A stretch of DNA of 64,000 bases from Bradyrhizobium sp. CCGB12 (GTDB taxonomy: Bacteria > Pseudomonadota > Alphaproteobacteria > Rhizobiales > Xanthobacteraceae). A model generated the notes under the pieces. That model ran no database searches. It was not told the DNA's origin and saw nothing but the letters and a program-made list of their open reading frames with translations. Below, piece by piece: positions 52,023-60,098 of the stretch; positions within the stretch are counted from its first letter, which is position 1; every line of letters starts with the position of its first letter. The stretch is from NCBI RefSeq assembly GCF_024199845.1, contig NZ_JANADO010000001.1, positions 2,604,001 through 2,668,000 on the forward strand. The letters are read 5' to 3'. The translations under genes were made by a program, and so were the position numbers.

Positions 52023-52750
52023 GCGTCCACCTGCTCGGCGATGATCTCGCCGGCCTCGGCAGCGCGATCCAGTTCCTCGAAGGTGTTGTGGTCGATGGCG
52101 AAAAACGTCACGCGATCACCGGGTTCGGTGAGGAAGGTCGGATTGCGGTGGAGCTGATAGGTTCTGACAGGCGTGCGGCCCAGAAGGTGCCAGCCGCTCG
52201 GGGCGGCCAGGCATTGGATTCCGGCCTGGATGCCGCCGATCGAGATCGTGCCGGCGGGCGTCAGCAGCCGCGGATTTTGTCGCCGCGACATGTGCAGGGA
52301 TTTGTCGAGGCCACTGAGATAGGACCAGCCCGGCGTAAAGCCGATCATGGCGACCTTGTAGTCGCCGCCGACGTGACGGGCGACGATGTCATCAGGCGTC
52401 GTGTTCAATGCCTTGGCGACATCCTCGAGGTCGATGCCATGCTCGCCGCCATAGGCGACAGGAATGCGCCAGCGGCGCGCCTTGGTGGTCGGCGGCAACG
52501 GTCGGGTCGCGATTGGGAGTATCTTCTCGCCAAGCGCATCGAAACCGATCTCGTCGGGGTCGTAATGCACCAGCAGCGAGCGATAGGTCGGCACGGTCTC
52601 GGTGATGCCGTCGATGGGGCTGGCTGCAAGTGCCTTGTCGAGCGCCAACACGCGCTGGTTGGCGTCGTCATCGATGGTGCGGCTGAACTCGACCGTGACG
52701 GCGCTGTCGCCACTGGGCAGAAGGCGGGGCGGGGGAAGCGTCGCGGCCAT
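52019..52750 (-). CDS. pxpB: 5-oxoprolinase subunit B (KipI family)
   Basis: A 243-residue protein from the ATG at 52750 (a longer in-frame extension to 52966 has no ribosome site). It has the KipI/PxpB pattern (PSGDSAVTVEFSRTIDDDA, then VPTYRSLLVHYDPDEIGF, GGDYKVAMIGFTPGWSYLSG, LLTPAGTISIGGIQAGI). It overlaps pxpC by four bases and pxpA follows, giving the conserved pxpBCA order. Its start is divergent from the RraA-family gene, about 260 bases apart. Confidence 0.93.
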   Translation of the reverse strand: MAATLPPPRLLPSGDSAVTVEFSRTIDDDANQRVLALDKALAASPIDGITETVPTYRSLLVHYDPDEIGFDALGEKILPIATRPLPPTTKARRWRIPVAYGGEHGIDLEDVAKALNTTPDDIVARHVGGDYKVAMIGFTPGWSYLSGLDKSLHMSRRQNPRLLTPAGTISIGGIQAGIQCLAAPSGWHLLGRTPVRTYQLHRNPTFLTEPGDRVTFFAIDHNTFEELDRAAEAGEIIAEQVDA

Positions 52751-53010
52751 TGAGCTGTCAAAGCGCTGTCGAAATCGGGCTTCTGAAGAATGCGGCCCCC
52801 AGCGTTCGAGTTCCGCTTCGTCCTGCTTCGCGTAAATGCGCCCGCAAGTCCAATAAATTAATGCAAGGGGAAGCGATAAAGCCTTATTATCGCATCGCAT
52901 AACAGCCCGGTGGCCCTGCGTTATTGGCGGCCTCTTGGCCCTTGACGCAAGGCGCCCGGCTCGCAAGATGCGCGCGTTCTTTCCCGCCCATCCGGAGCTC
53001 GTCTGTTTCC

Positions 53011-53709
53011 ATGTCGCTGTCCCCCGAAGTCCGCAAAACCCTCGCCGGCATCACCACCGCCACCATCACCACGGTCCTGCTGAAGAAGGGCCTGCGCAAC
53101 GTGTGGATGCGCGGGGCGCGGCCGCTGCGCCCTGGACTGCCGCGGCTGGTCGGGCCGGCATTCACGCTGCGCTTCGTGCCGGCGCGCGAGGATCTGGCGA
53201 CGCCGGAATCCTGGTCGTCGCCGATCTCGACCCGCACCGCGATCGAGGCGATGCCTGACGGTTGCATCGCCGTGGTCGACGCCATGGGCATCACCGATGC
53301 CGGCATCTTCGGCGACATTCTCTGCGCGCGCATGGTCAAGCGCGGCGTCACCGCGCTCGTCACTGACGGCGTCGTGCGTGACGTCGAGGGCGTGCTCGGC
53401 ACTAACCTGCCGGTCTGGTGCGACGGCTATGCAGCGCCGCCGTCGGTCGCTGGCCTCACCTTCGTCGGCTGGGGCGAGCCGATCGGCTGTGGCGGCGTCG
53501 CGGTCTTCCCGAACGACATCGTCGTTGCCGACCAGGACGGCTGCGTGCTGATCCCGCAGGCGATGCTCGATCACGTGCTCAACGAGGGTGTCGAGCAGGA
53601 ACGCATGGAAGCCTGGATCGTCAACGAGGTAAACAACGGCGCCGTGCTGCCGGGCCTCTATCCCATGAACGCCGAGACCAAGGCGCGCTACGCCGCCAGC
53701 AAGAAGTAA
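53011..53709 (+). CDS. RraA-family protein (HMG/CHA aldolase-like)
   Basis: A 232-residue protein from the ATG at 53011, chosen over an upstream ATG by domain length. It has the RraA/HMG aldolase fold with VVDAMGITDAGIFGDILCAR and GVTALVTDGVVRD, where the DG and the Arg-Asp pair form the divalent-metal-binding active site (GG..R..D type), and VGWGEPIGCGGVAVFPNDIVVADQDG. Members cleave 4-hydroxy-4-methyl-2-oxoglutarate or oxaloacetate, or in the RraA branch inhibit RNase E; the metal-site pattern favours the aldolase branch. It lies divergent from the pxp operon and precedes a cupin gene. Confidence 0.82.
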   Translation: MSLSPEVRKTLAGITTATITTVLLKKGLRNVWMRGARPLRPGLPRLVGPAFTLRFVPAREDLATPESWSSPISTRTAIEAMPDGCIAVVDAMGITDAGIFGDILCARMVKRGVTALVTDGVVRDVEGVLGTNLPVWCDGYAAPPSVAGLTFVGWGEPIGCGGVAVFPNDIVVADQDGCVLIPQAMLDHVLNEGVEQERMEAWIVNEVNNGAVLPGLYPMNAETKARYAASKK

Positions 53710-53727
53710 CAGGAAGCGAGGACCCCA

Positions 53728-54132
53728 ATGGAGATCACCGTCGCAGGCACACGGCCGACCCGCCGCGCGCCCAAGGAAAATTTTACGGGCACCGTGTGGC
53801 AGGACCCCGTCATCATGGCGCCCGCGCCGGCACGGCTGAACTGCTCGCGCGTGGCGTTCGAGCCGGGTGCCCGCACCAACTGGCATCACCATCCGCTCGG
53901 GCAGACGCTCTACGTCATCTCCGGCGTCGGTCGCGTCCAGTCCAAGGGCGGTCCTGTCAGGGAGATCCGTCCCGGTGACACCGTCTGGATTCCGCCGGGC
54001 GAGTTGCACTGGCATGGCGCGTCGCCGGCCAACGGCATGTGCCACATCGCCATGCAGGAAGCGCTCGATGGCGTCTACTCGACCTGGCTCGAGCCGGTGA
54101 CCGACGCGGAGTATGGGGCCGCGCTCGGCTAA
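53728..54132 (+). CDS. Cupin-domain protein
   Basis: A 134-residue single-domain cupin. Motif 1 appears as PGARTNWHHHPLGQTLYVIS and motif 2 as RPGDTVWIPPGELHWHG, giving a three-His/one-acid type metal site. It starts 18 bases after the RraA-family stop and the two are probably one transcript. Paired aldolase and cupin genes suggest a small carboxylic acid pathway, for example meta-cleavage or sugar acid breakdown, but nothing in the sequence names the substrate. Confidence 0.82.
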   Translation: MEITVAGTRPTRRAPKENFTGTVWQDPVIMAPAPARLNCSRVAFEPGARTNWHHHPLGQTLYVISGVGRVQSKGGPVREIRPGDTVWIPPGELHWHGASPANGMCHIAMQEALDGVYSTWLEPVTDAEYGAALG

Positions 54133-54141
54133 AGCTCTCGT

Positions 54142-54191
54142 GTCCCGGACAAGACTCATCGCCCCAAGGTGATGCATCGTCGATCCGGGAC
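54142..54191. repeat. Short inverted repeat (GTCCCGGA type)
   Basis: GTCCCGGA (54142-54149) and TCCGGGAC (54184-54191) are exact complements 34 bases apart, flanked by the convergent cupin and secreted protein genes. It can act as a transcript-end structure. Confidence 0.6.
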
Positions 54192-54199
54192 AGGGCATC

Positions 54200-54556
54200 T
54201 CACATCCGCTCAGCCGTCCAGGTGCCCGTGCACATGGCGCCGCGCCAGGTGCCGGAGCCGGATGTGCCGCTGAGCCGGCCGAAGCCAACGGCACGCTTGA
54301 TGCCGGTGCTCAAGGTAACGTTGATGCTGCCGGCATCGGCGACGCGGCCCGATGCCGTCACCGCGGCGCTGCTCGATGCAATCTGACCGTTGTTGATTCC
54401 GATCGCGACGGTCGCGCCGTTGCCGCAGGCCTCGCTCGAGGAGGCGATGCGAACATTCCATGCGCCGTCGAAGGTGCTCGTCGCAGCACCTGCCTGGGTA
54501 AGGGGGAAGGCGATGGCGACAATGATGGCGAACAGAGCCTTGCGAAAACCGTTCAT
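54200..54556 (-). CDS. Small secreted hypothetical protein (118 aa)
   Basis: A 118-residue protein from the ATG at 54556. An N-terminal signal (MNGFRKALFAIIVAIAFPL) leads to cleavage near QAGAA|TSTF. The mature part is rich in Gly, Ser, Ala and Thr (SSEACGNGATVAIGINNGQ, RVADAGSINVTLSTG) and looks beta-rich. Two Cys (EACGNG and GAMCTGTW) could form a disulphide. No family is recognised. It lies downstream of the DUF2147 gene on the same strand but is separated from it by a terminator, so it probably has its own promoter in the gap. Confidence 0.65.
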   Translation of the reverse strand: MNGFRKALFAIIVAIAFPLTQAGAATSTFDGAWNVRIASSSEACGNGATVAIGINNGQIASSSAAVTASGRVADAGSINVTLSTGIKRAVGFGRLSGTSGSGTWRGAMCTGTWTAERM

Positions 54557-54680
54557 GGCACGCCCCTGCGGTTGATCATGCGGGGATCGTGACATGCGTG
54601 TGGAACCGGCGATGTGAGGGCTGTCACGTGCGCACGAGGCTGTGTGAGCTTGCGCACCTCGCGCCGACGCGGCCCGCAAA

Positions 54681-54709
54681 AGGAAAGGGGCCCGCATCGC
54701 GAGCCCCTT
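54681..54709 (-). terminator. Intrinsic terminator of the DUF2147-like gene
   Basis: On the minus strand AAGGGGC and GCCCCTT form a 7-bp stem (plus-strand 54685-54691 and 54703-54709) with an 11-base loop, followed by TTCCTTTTG. It lies 28 bases after the stop of the 54737-55615 gene. Confidence 0.7.
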
Positions 54710-54736
54710 GTCTCCGTCAGAACGATCAGCCCGAAT

Positions 54737-55615
54737 TCAGTTCACCCGGGTCCAGGTCTGGCCGCCGCAGAACATGCCGCCAAAGGCGCAGCCCTGCACA
54801 CGCAACCGATCGGTCCCCTTCATCGCGATCGTCGAATCGTAGGTCGAGCCGGAGTCGGGGTCGAGGATGCGGCCTGACCATTTCTGGTCCTTGCCCGGCT
54901 TCATATTGATCAGCACCTGCTCGCCGTTCTGGTTCGATTTGCTGTCGACCGAGTAGCCGCAGAGATTGTTGCCACATTGCTCGATGCGGACCTTGCCCTC
55001 CTTCTCTTCGGTGAGCCAGACGCCGAGCGGTGAATTGACATCGCGGGTGGGGGCGGTTGCCGGAGCCGGCGTGGCCGCGGCCGCCTGAACGGGCGCGGGC
55101 GCCGGGGCGGGTGGCGGAGGCGGCGCCGGTGGCGCGGCAGCCACGGCCGGAGCGGGCGGTGGCGTCACGGCGGGCGGGGCCTGCTGCTCGGCGGGGGCAA
55201 CGGCCGGAGGCGGCGCGGGCGGCGGCTGCACCGCCGTGTCCGCCGGCGTGTTGTTGGCGGTCGCGGCCGGCTGAGGAGCCGGAGGCGGCGATGCTGGCGG
55301 CGGCGCTACGGCCGCAGCCGCGGGCGCCTGCGCGGCCGCGGGCGGCGGGGCGACCGGAGCGGGGGCAGGTGCCGGAGCAGCCGGCGTTTGCGGTTCGACG
55401 GTCGCCTGCTGCGGGGCCTGCTGGCTCGGGCTCGTCTCGTTCTTCTTGGCCTTCTTGGCCTTGCCCTGGCCGGTGTTGTCGTAGACGCCGGGAATCTGCA
55501 CCGTACCGCGGTCGGGATCGATGCGGATGGTGCGCCCGCCATATTCGAAGGTGTATTGCGCTTGAGCAGCGGTGCTCGCCAAAAGGAATGCGGCCGTGGC
55601 CAACAGCTTCCTCAT
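54737..55615 (-). CDS. Secreted DUF2147 protein with long Pro/Ala-rich linker
   Basis: A 292-residue protein from the ATG at 55615 (the upstream ATG at 55675 gives a non-signal N-terminus). The signal peptide MRKLLATAAFLLASTAAQA is followed by a short ordered region (YTFEYGGRTIRIDPDRGTVQ), then a roughly 130-residue Pro/Ala-rich linker, and a C-terminal DUF2147-like domain (LGVWLTEEKEGKVRIEQCGN, NLCGYSV, MKGTDRLRVQGC, GQTWTRVN). DUF2147 is a periplasmic lipocalin-like fold of unknown ligand. The linker suggests an envelope-spanning or surface-tethered protein. A CRP/FNR-like palindrome lies 62 bases before the start. Confidence 0.72.
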   Translation of the reverse strand: MRKLLATAAFLLASTAAQAQYTFEYGGRTIRIDPDRGTVQIPGVYDNTGQGKAKKAKKNETSPSQQAPQQATVEPQTPAAPAPAPAPVAPPPAAAQAPAAAAVAPPPASPPPAPQPAATANNTPADTAVQPPPAPPPAVAPAEQQAPPAVTPPPAPAVAAAPPAPPPPPAPAPAPVQAAAATPAPATAPTRDVNSPLGVWLTEEKEGKVRIEQCGNNLCGYSVDSKSNQNGEQVLINMKPGKDQKWSGRILDPDSGSTYDSTIAMKGTDRLRVQGCAFGGMFCGGQTWTRVN

Positions 55616-55676
55616 TTTGCATCTCCTGGGCAGATGGTCCCCGGACCGACGCTTACGCCCCGGCTCGATCTTCAAA

Positions 55677-55692
55677 AGTGATCTAGATCACT
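55677..55692. promoter_or_regulatory. Perfect CRP/FNR-type palindrome
   Basis: AGTGATCTAGATCACT is a perfect 16-bp palindrome with half-sites GTGA and TCAC separated by six bases, the spacing of CRP/FNR/FixK-family operators. It lies between the divergent DUF2147-like and hydrolase genes, 62 bases upstream of the former and about 200 upstream of the latter. Confidence 0.55.
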
Positions 55693-55889
55693 GTTCTCGG
55701 TATGAGTCGTGCTCGCGCTGACCTTGGTTCAATAACGCCGAACTCGGTCCAGAGTTGGACGGTGCTGGCCGCAGCGATGACGCGGGAAGCCGTGCCTGGA
55801 CGAGCGCAGGGGTGGCCCGTAAGTTCGCTGTGGTTGAAGAAATCTACCGGGACACGCACAACGGCGACTGCGACACTTCGGAGTGAATC

Positions 55890-56888
55890 ATGCTTGGACG
55901 AGGGCTTTGCCAAACGCTTGTGATTGCGGCCTGTTGTCTTGTCGCGGCTGCGGTGCAGGCGGCCGGGATCCGCTTCATCGACGTGCCGGCGGAGGCCGGC
56001 GGGTCCGCACTGGCGGGCGTGGTGTGGACACCTTGCGCAGCCAGGGGCGTGGCGAACGAGGGCGCCGCCTTGCCGGGCGTCGTGAGGTGTCCGATCGACG
56101 GCAATCGATTGCCCTTGATCGTCATCTCGCATGGGCGGCGCGGTTCGTTCCTGGCGCATAGCGACACTGCGGCCGCGCTGGCCGATGCCGGCTTCGTGGT
56201 CGCCGCCATCAATCATCCCGGCGACACGGCCAAGGATAGCAGCCGGACCGACGAGTTCTCCGTATTGCTTGAGCGTCCCGCCGACATCAAGCGGCTCACG
56301 GATTTCATGCTCGGCCCCTGGGAGAATGCAGCGGTCGTGGATGTCAGACGGATTGGCCTGTTCGGGTTCTCGCGCGGCGCCTATACCGGACTCGTCGTGG
56401 TCGGCGGCAATCCCGATTTCGGCGCCTTGGCTGCCTTCTGCGAGAAAGCGGCAGCCTCGACGCAGAAATGCCAGGACGTTCGCGCGGGCAGGGTCCCCAC
56501 CGATGCGCCCGTTCACGATCCTCGTATCAGAGCCGCCATATTGGCGGATCCACCGCTCCTTGACGGCCTCTTCACCCGCGAACGCCTTTCCGGCGTCACG
56601 ATGCCGATCCTCCTGTGGCGGTCCGCGCTCGGTGGCGACGGCGTGGCGCCCGAAGGCATCGATGCGCTGGCGCAGCTTCTTCCTGTTCGCCCCGACTACC
56701 GCATCGTGCCGAATTCCTCGCATTTCTCCTTTGTTATTCCGTGCCCACCCAAACTCGCCGAAACCGCGCCGGTCCTATGCACCGATCCTCCGGGGTTCGA
56801 TCGGCGGGCGTTTCATCGCGAGTTCAATGACGCGGCCGTGGCCTTCTTCCGCATGCACCTGAGAGCGGCCGAGGACGGACACGACTGA
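55890..56888 (+). CDS. Secreted alpha/beta-hydrolase (dienelactone hydrolase-like)
   Basis: A 332-residue exported hydrolase. The signal (MLGRGLCQTLVIAACCLVAA) is followed by the hydrolase core with LIVISHGRRGSFLAHSDTAA, HPGD, the nucleophile elbow GFSRGAYTGL (Ser) and DPPLLDGLFTRERL and HFSFVIP (His). It resembles the poly-hydrolase/dienelactone hydrolase-like group often found in rhizobia; substrates are typically small esters. The signal peptide places it in the periplasm or outside. The CRP/FNR-type site upstream may couple its expression to oxygen or carbon state. Confidence 0.82.
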   Translation: MLGRGLCQTLVIAACCLVAAAVQAAGIRFIDVPAEAGGSALAGVVWTPCAARGVANEGAALPGVVRCPIDGNRLPLIVISHGRRGSFLAHSDTAAALADAGFVVAAINHPGDTAKDSSRTDEFSVLLERPADIKRLTDFMLGPWENAAVVDVRRIGLFGFSRGAYTGLVVVGGNPDFGALAAFCEKAAASTQKCQDVRAGRVPTDAPVHDPRIRAAILADPPLLDGLFTRERLSGVTMPILLWRSALGGDGVAPEGIDALAQLLPVRPDYRIVPNSSHFSFVIPCPPKLAETAPVLCTDPPGFDRRAFHREFNDAAVAFFRMHLRAAEDGHD

Positions 56889-56903
56889 TCGCCGGCTGCG
56901 CGC

Positions 56904-57686
56904 CTAATCGAACCAGGCCGCGTAGATCTTCCTGTAGCTGCCGTCTTCCATCGAAATGTGCAGCCATTGGTCGACGAAGGCCTTCAGCGCCATGTCGCGC
57001 TGGAGCCAGTAGGCCTTCTCGGAGAAGTCGAACGGCTTTTCGGGATGCACCGCGCAGAGCACGCCAGCGTGCTGCTTCTGCTGGTAGCGCGTCTCGGACG
57101 CGTCCGTCATCATCAAATCGGCGTTGCCCTTGGCAATCTCGTCGAAGATCACGGTGTTGTCGGCGAAGACCGTGATCTCGGCATCCTTGATGTTGGCGCG
57201 GGCGAAGCGCTCGTTGGTGCCGCCGGGATTGACGATGACGCGGGTGCCCTTCTTGTCGATGTCGGCGATGCTCTGATACTTGCCGACGTCGGCACAGCGC
57301 GCGATCGGCGTCTTGCCCTCGCGCATGATCGGCGTGGAGAAGAAGCCCTTCTTCTGCCGGTCGAGCGTGACCGAGACGCCGCCCATGGCGATGTCGAACT
57401 GGTCGGCTTCGAAATCCTTCATCAGCTTCGGCCAGGCCGTCGGCACGAACTCGACCTTGACGCCGAGCGCCTTGCCGAGAGCTTGCGCCATGTCGACGTC
57501 GAAGCCGTTGAACTGCTGCGTGGTCTTGTCCAGAAAAGTGAAGGGCTTGTAGTCGCCGGTCATGCCGACGCGCAGGGTGCCGCGCTTGACGATCTCATCG
57601 AGGCGCGAGGGCGCCGGCTGCTGTGCATGCGCCGAGACATTCACCAGCAACGCCACGGCCAAAGCCGTCAAGATTCGACCGATCAT
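56904..57686 (-). CDS. PheC-like periplasmic cyclohexadienyl dehydratase / family 3 binding protein
   Basis: A 260-residue exported protein from the ATG at 57686 (AAAAGAG just upstream). The signal ends at SAHAQQP. The mature sequence runs RGTLRVGMTGDYKPFTFLDK, FNGFDVDMAQALGKALGVKV, ADQFDIAMGGVSVTLDRQKK, IVNPGGTNERFARANIKDAE, NADLMMTDASETRYQQKQ and AVHPEKPFDFSEKAYWLQRD. This is strikingly close to the PheC pattern (TGDYKPF, TDA-x-E, VHPxxPFDFxEKAY), including the Glu of the MTDASE segment that corresponds to the catalytic acid described for Pseudomonas PheC. It probably converts prephenate or arogenate in the periplasm, although a plain amino-acid binding role is possible; no permease genes are adjacent. 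Confidence 0.78.
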   Translation of the reverse strand: MIGRILTALAVALLVNVSAHAQQPAPSRLDEIVKRGTLRVGMTGDYKPFTFLDKTTQQFNGFDVDMAQALGKALGVKVEFVPTAWPKLMKDFEADQFDIAMGGVSVTLDRQKKGFFSTPIMREGKTPIARCADVGKYQSIADIDKKGTRVIVNPGGTNERFARANIKDAEITVFADNTVIFDEIAKGNADLMMTDASETRYQQKQHAGVLCAVHPEKPFDFSEKAYWLQRDMALKAFVDQWLHISMEDGSYRKIYAAWFD

Positions 57687-57790
57687 CTCTTTTCCACCCA
57701 TGCCCGAGCTGTCATTGTGCAGCTCTCTTGAGGTGTGGATTTAGACCAGATGCCCGCTGCTGGCGAGGCGGAAGTGAAGGGAATTCAGGG

Positions 57791-58300
57791 GTGACGATCT
57801 CGATGTACGAGGCCTCGGTCGGCCTCTTCGTGCCTTACTTGCGCAACCTGTCCGGACTGCTCGACAAGGGCGTGGCTTATGCCGAGGCCCGCAAGTTCAA
57901 CCCGTCGGTCCTGCTCGGCATGCGAATGGCGCCGAACATGTACGATCTTGCGCAACAGGTCGGCGAGGCCTGCCGCCATGCCGTGGTCGCCCCGGCTTTG
58001 CTGGCTGAACGCGAGCCGGTCGCGCTGCCGGTGCTCGAGCACGACATGGCCGGGCTTCAGGCGCGCATCGCGACGTCAATCGAGTTCATCGAGAGCCTGC
58101 CGCGCGCCGAGATTGACGCGTCCACTGAACGGAATGTCTTCTTCAGGCTGAAGAACGGCACCGAGCTGCCCTTCACCGGGCGGACGTTGCTGCTGACCTT
58201 CAGCGTCCCTCAGTTCTTCTTCCACGTCACGACGGCCTACGACCTCTTGCGGCACGCGGGCGTTGAGCTCGTGAAGAAGGATTATCTCGGAAGGAAGTAG
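57791..58300 (+). CDS. DUF1993 family protein
   Basis: A 169-residue protein from GTG 57791, with AAGGGA 8 bases upstream (an ATG four codons later is the alternative). It has the DUF1993 pattern (SVGLFVPYLRNLSGLLDKGV, RKFNPSVLLGMRMAPNMYDL, PQFFFHVTTAYDLLRHAGVE) found in proteins of unknown role in plants and bacteria. The fold is a helical bundle related to DinB-type proteins but without obvious metal ligands. It is monocistronic and ends in a hairpin shared with the convergent 58342-58857 gene. Confidence 0.82.
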   Translation: MTISMYEASVGLFVPYLRNLSGLLDKGVAYAEARKFNPSVLLGMRMAPNMYDLAQQVGEACRHAVVAPALLAEREPVALPVLEHDMAGLQARIATSIEFIESLPRAEIDASTERNVFFRLKNGTELPFTGRTLLLTFSVPQFFFHVTTAYDLLRHAGVELVKKDYLGRK

Positions 58301-58327
58301 GGCATGAGCCGACTGGGGATCATGCCC
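58300..58327. terminator. Hairpin between convergent genes
   Basis: GGGCATGA (58300-58307) and TCATGCCC (58320-58327) form a perfect 8-bp stem with a 12-base loop between the DUF1993 stop and the stop of the next, convergent gene. No T-tract, so it may act mainly on RNA stability. Confidence 0.45.
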
Positions 58328-58341
58328 GGGCTTCGGGCTAC

Positions 58342-58857
58342 TTAAGCTTCGCCCTTGCGCTCATAGTCGGCGAGCGAGCTGCGGCCGGCGATCTCGCTGC
58401 GCAGCTCTTCGAAGCGACGGTGCGCCTCGTCCTCGTGCTCGTCGACGAAGCGCACGGCGGCCTCGCTCGTCATCGGGCCGCTGACCACAGGCGCGGACTG
58501 CTCGCCGATGGTCTCGTGGACGTAGAACTGGTCGTCATCGCCGCGATGGACCGTCCATTTGAGGCGGATCGCGACCATCGGGCCGGGGCCGACCTTGCTG
58601 TAGCCGTCGGCATCGGTGTGCTCCGGCACCAGCGGCTGCTCCTCGACCACCGGATGTTCGTCGACAGCGGGCTGCTCGTCGGCGGCCATGTGCTCACCTT
58701 CACCGGCAACCACCATTTCGGTCTCCGTCTCGCGAACGACGAGAACGTGTTCGGGGTGCTCCAGAATGCTGGCGATGGTCGCCAGCGTGTGGTCGGTCGG
58801 GTCGATCTCTGCCAAGGGTCCATCCTCCAGCTCGACGCGCCGGTCAGTCTGTCCCAC
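58342..58857 (-). CDS. Acidic hypothetical protein (171 aa)
   Basis: A 171-residue protein starting at GTG 58857. The first half is rich in Glu and Pro (VVAGEGEHMAADEQPAVDEH and the following VEEQPLVPEH), the second half has MVAIRLKWTVHRGDDDQFYV and a helical C-terminus (AAVRFVDEHEDEAHRRFEEL). There is no signal peptide, Cys or known motif. Its composition suggests a disordered N-terminus and a structured C-terminal half. It converges with the DUF1993 gene. The upstream region to the next gene holds a Rhizobiales-type repeat. Confidence 0.65.
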   Translation of the reverse strand: MGQTDRRVELEDGPLAEIDPTDHTLATIASILEHPEHVLVVRETETEMVVAGEGEHMAADEQPAVDEHPVVEEQPLVPEHTDADGYSKVGPGPMVAIRLKWTVHRGDDDQFYVHETIGEQSAPVVSGPMTSEAAVRFVDEHEDEAHRRFEELRSEIAGRSSLADYERKGEA

Positions 58858-58963
58858 CGCCGTCGCGCTTCCAGCTTATTATTACGCGCGTCGGATTAAG
58901 GCTGAGTTGGGGCCCGATCTGCACCAAAATGGGACGCTTTCTTGCCATCCGAAGGCGGGGCGG

Positions 58964-59052
58964 AAGCATGATCCGGAAAAGTGCGCAGCAGTTGTCCGCA
59001 AAGATCCGGCTCAAATAATCATCTAAAGTGCGATGAGGGCTCATCGCGCTTT
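58964..59052. repeat. Rhizobiales-type intergenic repeat (GCATGATCCGGAAAAG)
   Basis: Contains GCATGATCCGGAAAAGTG, then a weaker complement AAAGATCCGGCTC, and a terminal hairpin AAAGTGCGATGA / TCATCGCGCTTT (59025-59052). I recognise the string as one of the repeats spread through Bradyrhizobium and related genomes. It lies between the 58342-58857 start and the dehydrogenase stop. Confidence 0.75.
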
Positions 59053-59074
59053 GGCCGCCCGCTCCTTGGTTCGT

Positions 59075-60064
59075 TCAGCCCAGCACGTCCTGATTGATGA
59101 TGTTCTGGCGGATGGGATCGCCGTCCAGCACACTCAGGATGTTGCGCGCGGTCTGCTCGCTCATGCGGCTCACCGCCTCGACGGTGACGCCGGCCACGTG
59201 CGGAGCCATGATGACGTTGGGCAGCGCGAACAGTGCGTTGCTGACCGGCGGCGGCTCCACCTCGAACACGTCGATGCCGGCGCCCGCGATCTTTCCGGAG
59301 ACCAGGGCGTTATACAGCGCCGTCTCCTTTACGATACCGCCGCGCGCGGTGTTGATGAGATAGGATTTCGATTTCATCCGGCCGATCCGCGCTGCATCGA
59401 ACAGGCCGACCGTTTCAGGCGTCTTCGGGCAGTGGATGGTGACGAAATCAGCCTGGGGCAGCGCCGCGTCGAGGTCGGCGACGGGTTCGCATCCGGCGGC
59501 CTTGATCTCGGCGGCGGGCTTGTAGGGGTCGTAGACCTGCACGTTCATTTCCATCGCCAGACAGCGCTTGGCGGTGCGACTTCCGATGCGGCCGAAGCCG
59601 ACGATCAGCACAGTCTTGCCGTAGAGGTCGAACGGCAGCATGCCGAGCCGGTTGGCCCACTGGCCGTCCTTGACGCAGGCGTGCATCTCATTGGCGCGCT
59701 TGGCCAGCGTCAGCATCATGAACAGCGCGTGCTCGGCGACCGAGGGCGAGTTCGCGCTGCCCGCGACCATCAGCGGCACCTTGCGGCGGGAGAGGGCAGG
59801 CACGTCGACGGCGTCGTAGCCGACGCCGATCCGCGTCACCACCTTCATGTCGCGGGACGCCTCGAGCTCAGTCTCGCCGAAGGCGGTTGCGCCGAGCGCC
59901 ACGCCATGGACCGGGGCGTGGCTCTTCAGCAGGGCCTCGAAATCCTTCGCCGAGATCAGATTTGGAAACTCGACGAGCTCGATATCATCGCGCTGGGAGA
60001 GGAGGGCGCGTGCCCCTTGCGACAAAGTTTGCGTAACGAAAATCTTCTTCTTGTTGGTCGCCAT
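59075..60064 (-). CDS. D-2-hydroxyacid dehydrogenase (SerA-like)
   Basis: A 329-residue NAD(P)-dependent dehydrogenase. It has the substrate/catalytic domain (IGVGYDAVDVPALSRRKVPL), the nucleotide motif VLIVGFGRIGSRTAKRCLAM, and the catalytic triad residues in NTARGGIV (Arg), GAGIDVFEVEP (Glu) and APHVAGVT (His). It resembles phosphoglycerate or hydroxypyruvate dehydrogenases but lacks the C-terminal ACT domain of SerA. Together with the ABC transporter genes upstream it may catabolise a hydroxy acid or sugar acid carried by that transporter. The last gene of the minus-strand group. Confidence 0.85.
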   Translation of the reverse strand: MATNKKKIFVTQTLSQGARALLSQRDDIELVEFPNLISAKDFEALLKSHAPVHGVALGATAFGETELEASRDMKVVTRIGVGYDAVDVPALSRRKVPLMVAGSANSPSVAEHALFMMLTLAKRANEMHACVKDGQWANRLGMLPFDLYGKTVLIVGFGRIGSRTAKRCLAMEMNVQVYDPYKPAAEIKAAGCEPVADLDAALPQADFVTIHCPKTPETVGLFDAARIGRMKSKSYLINTARGGIVKETALYNALVSGKIAGAGIDVFEVEPPPVSNALFALPNVIMAPHVAGVTVEAVSRMSEQTARNILSVLDGDPIRQNIINQDVLG

Positions 60065-60098
60065 CGTCCCCTGCCTGCGCGAGTTTCTTGTCCGGCCA

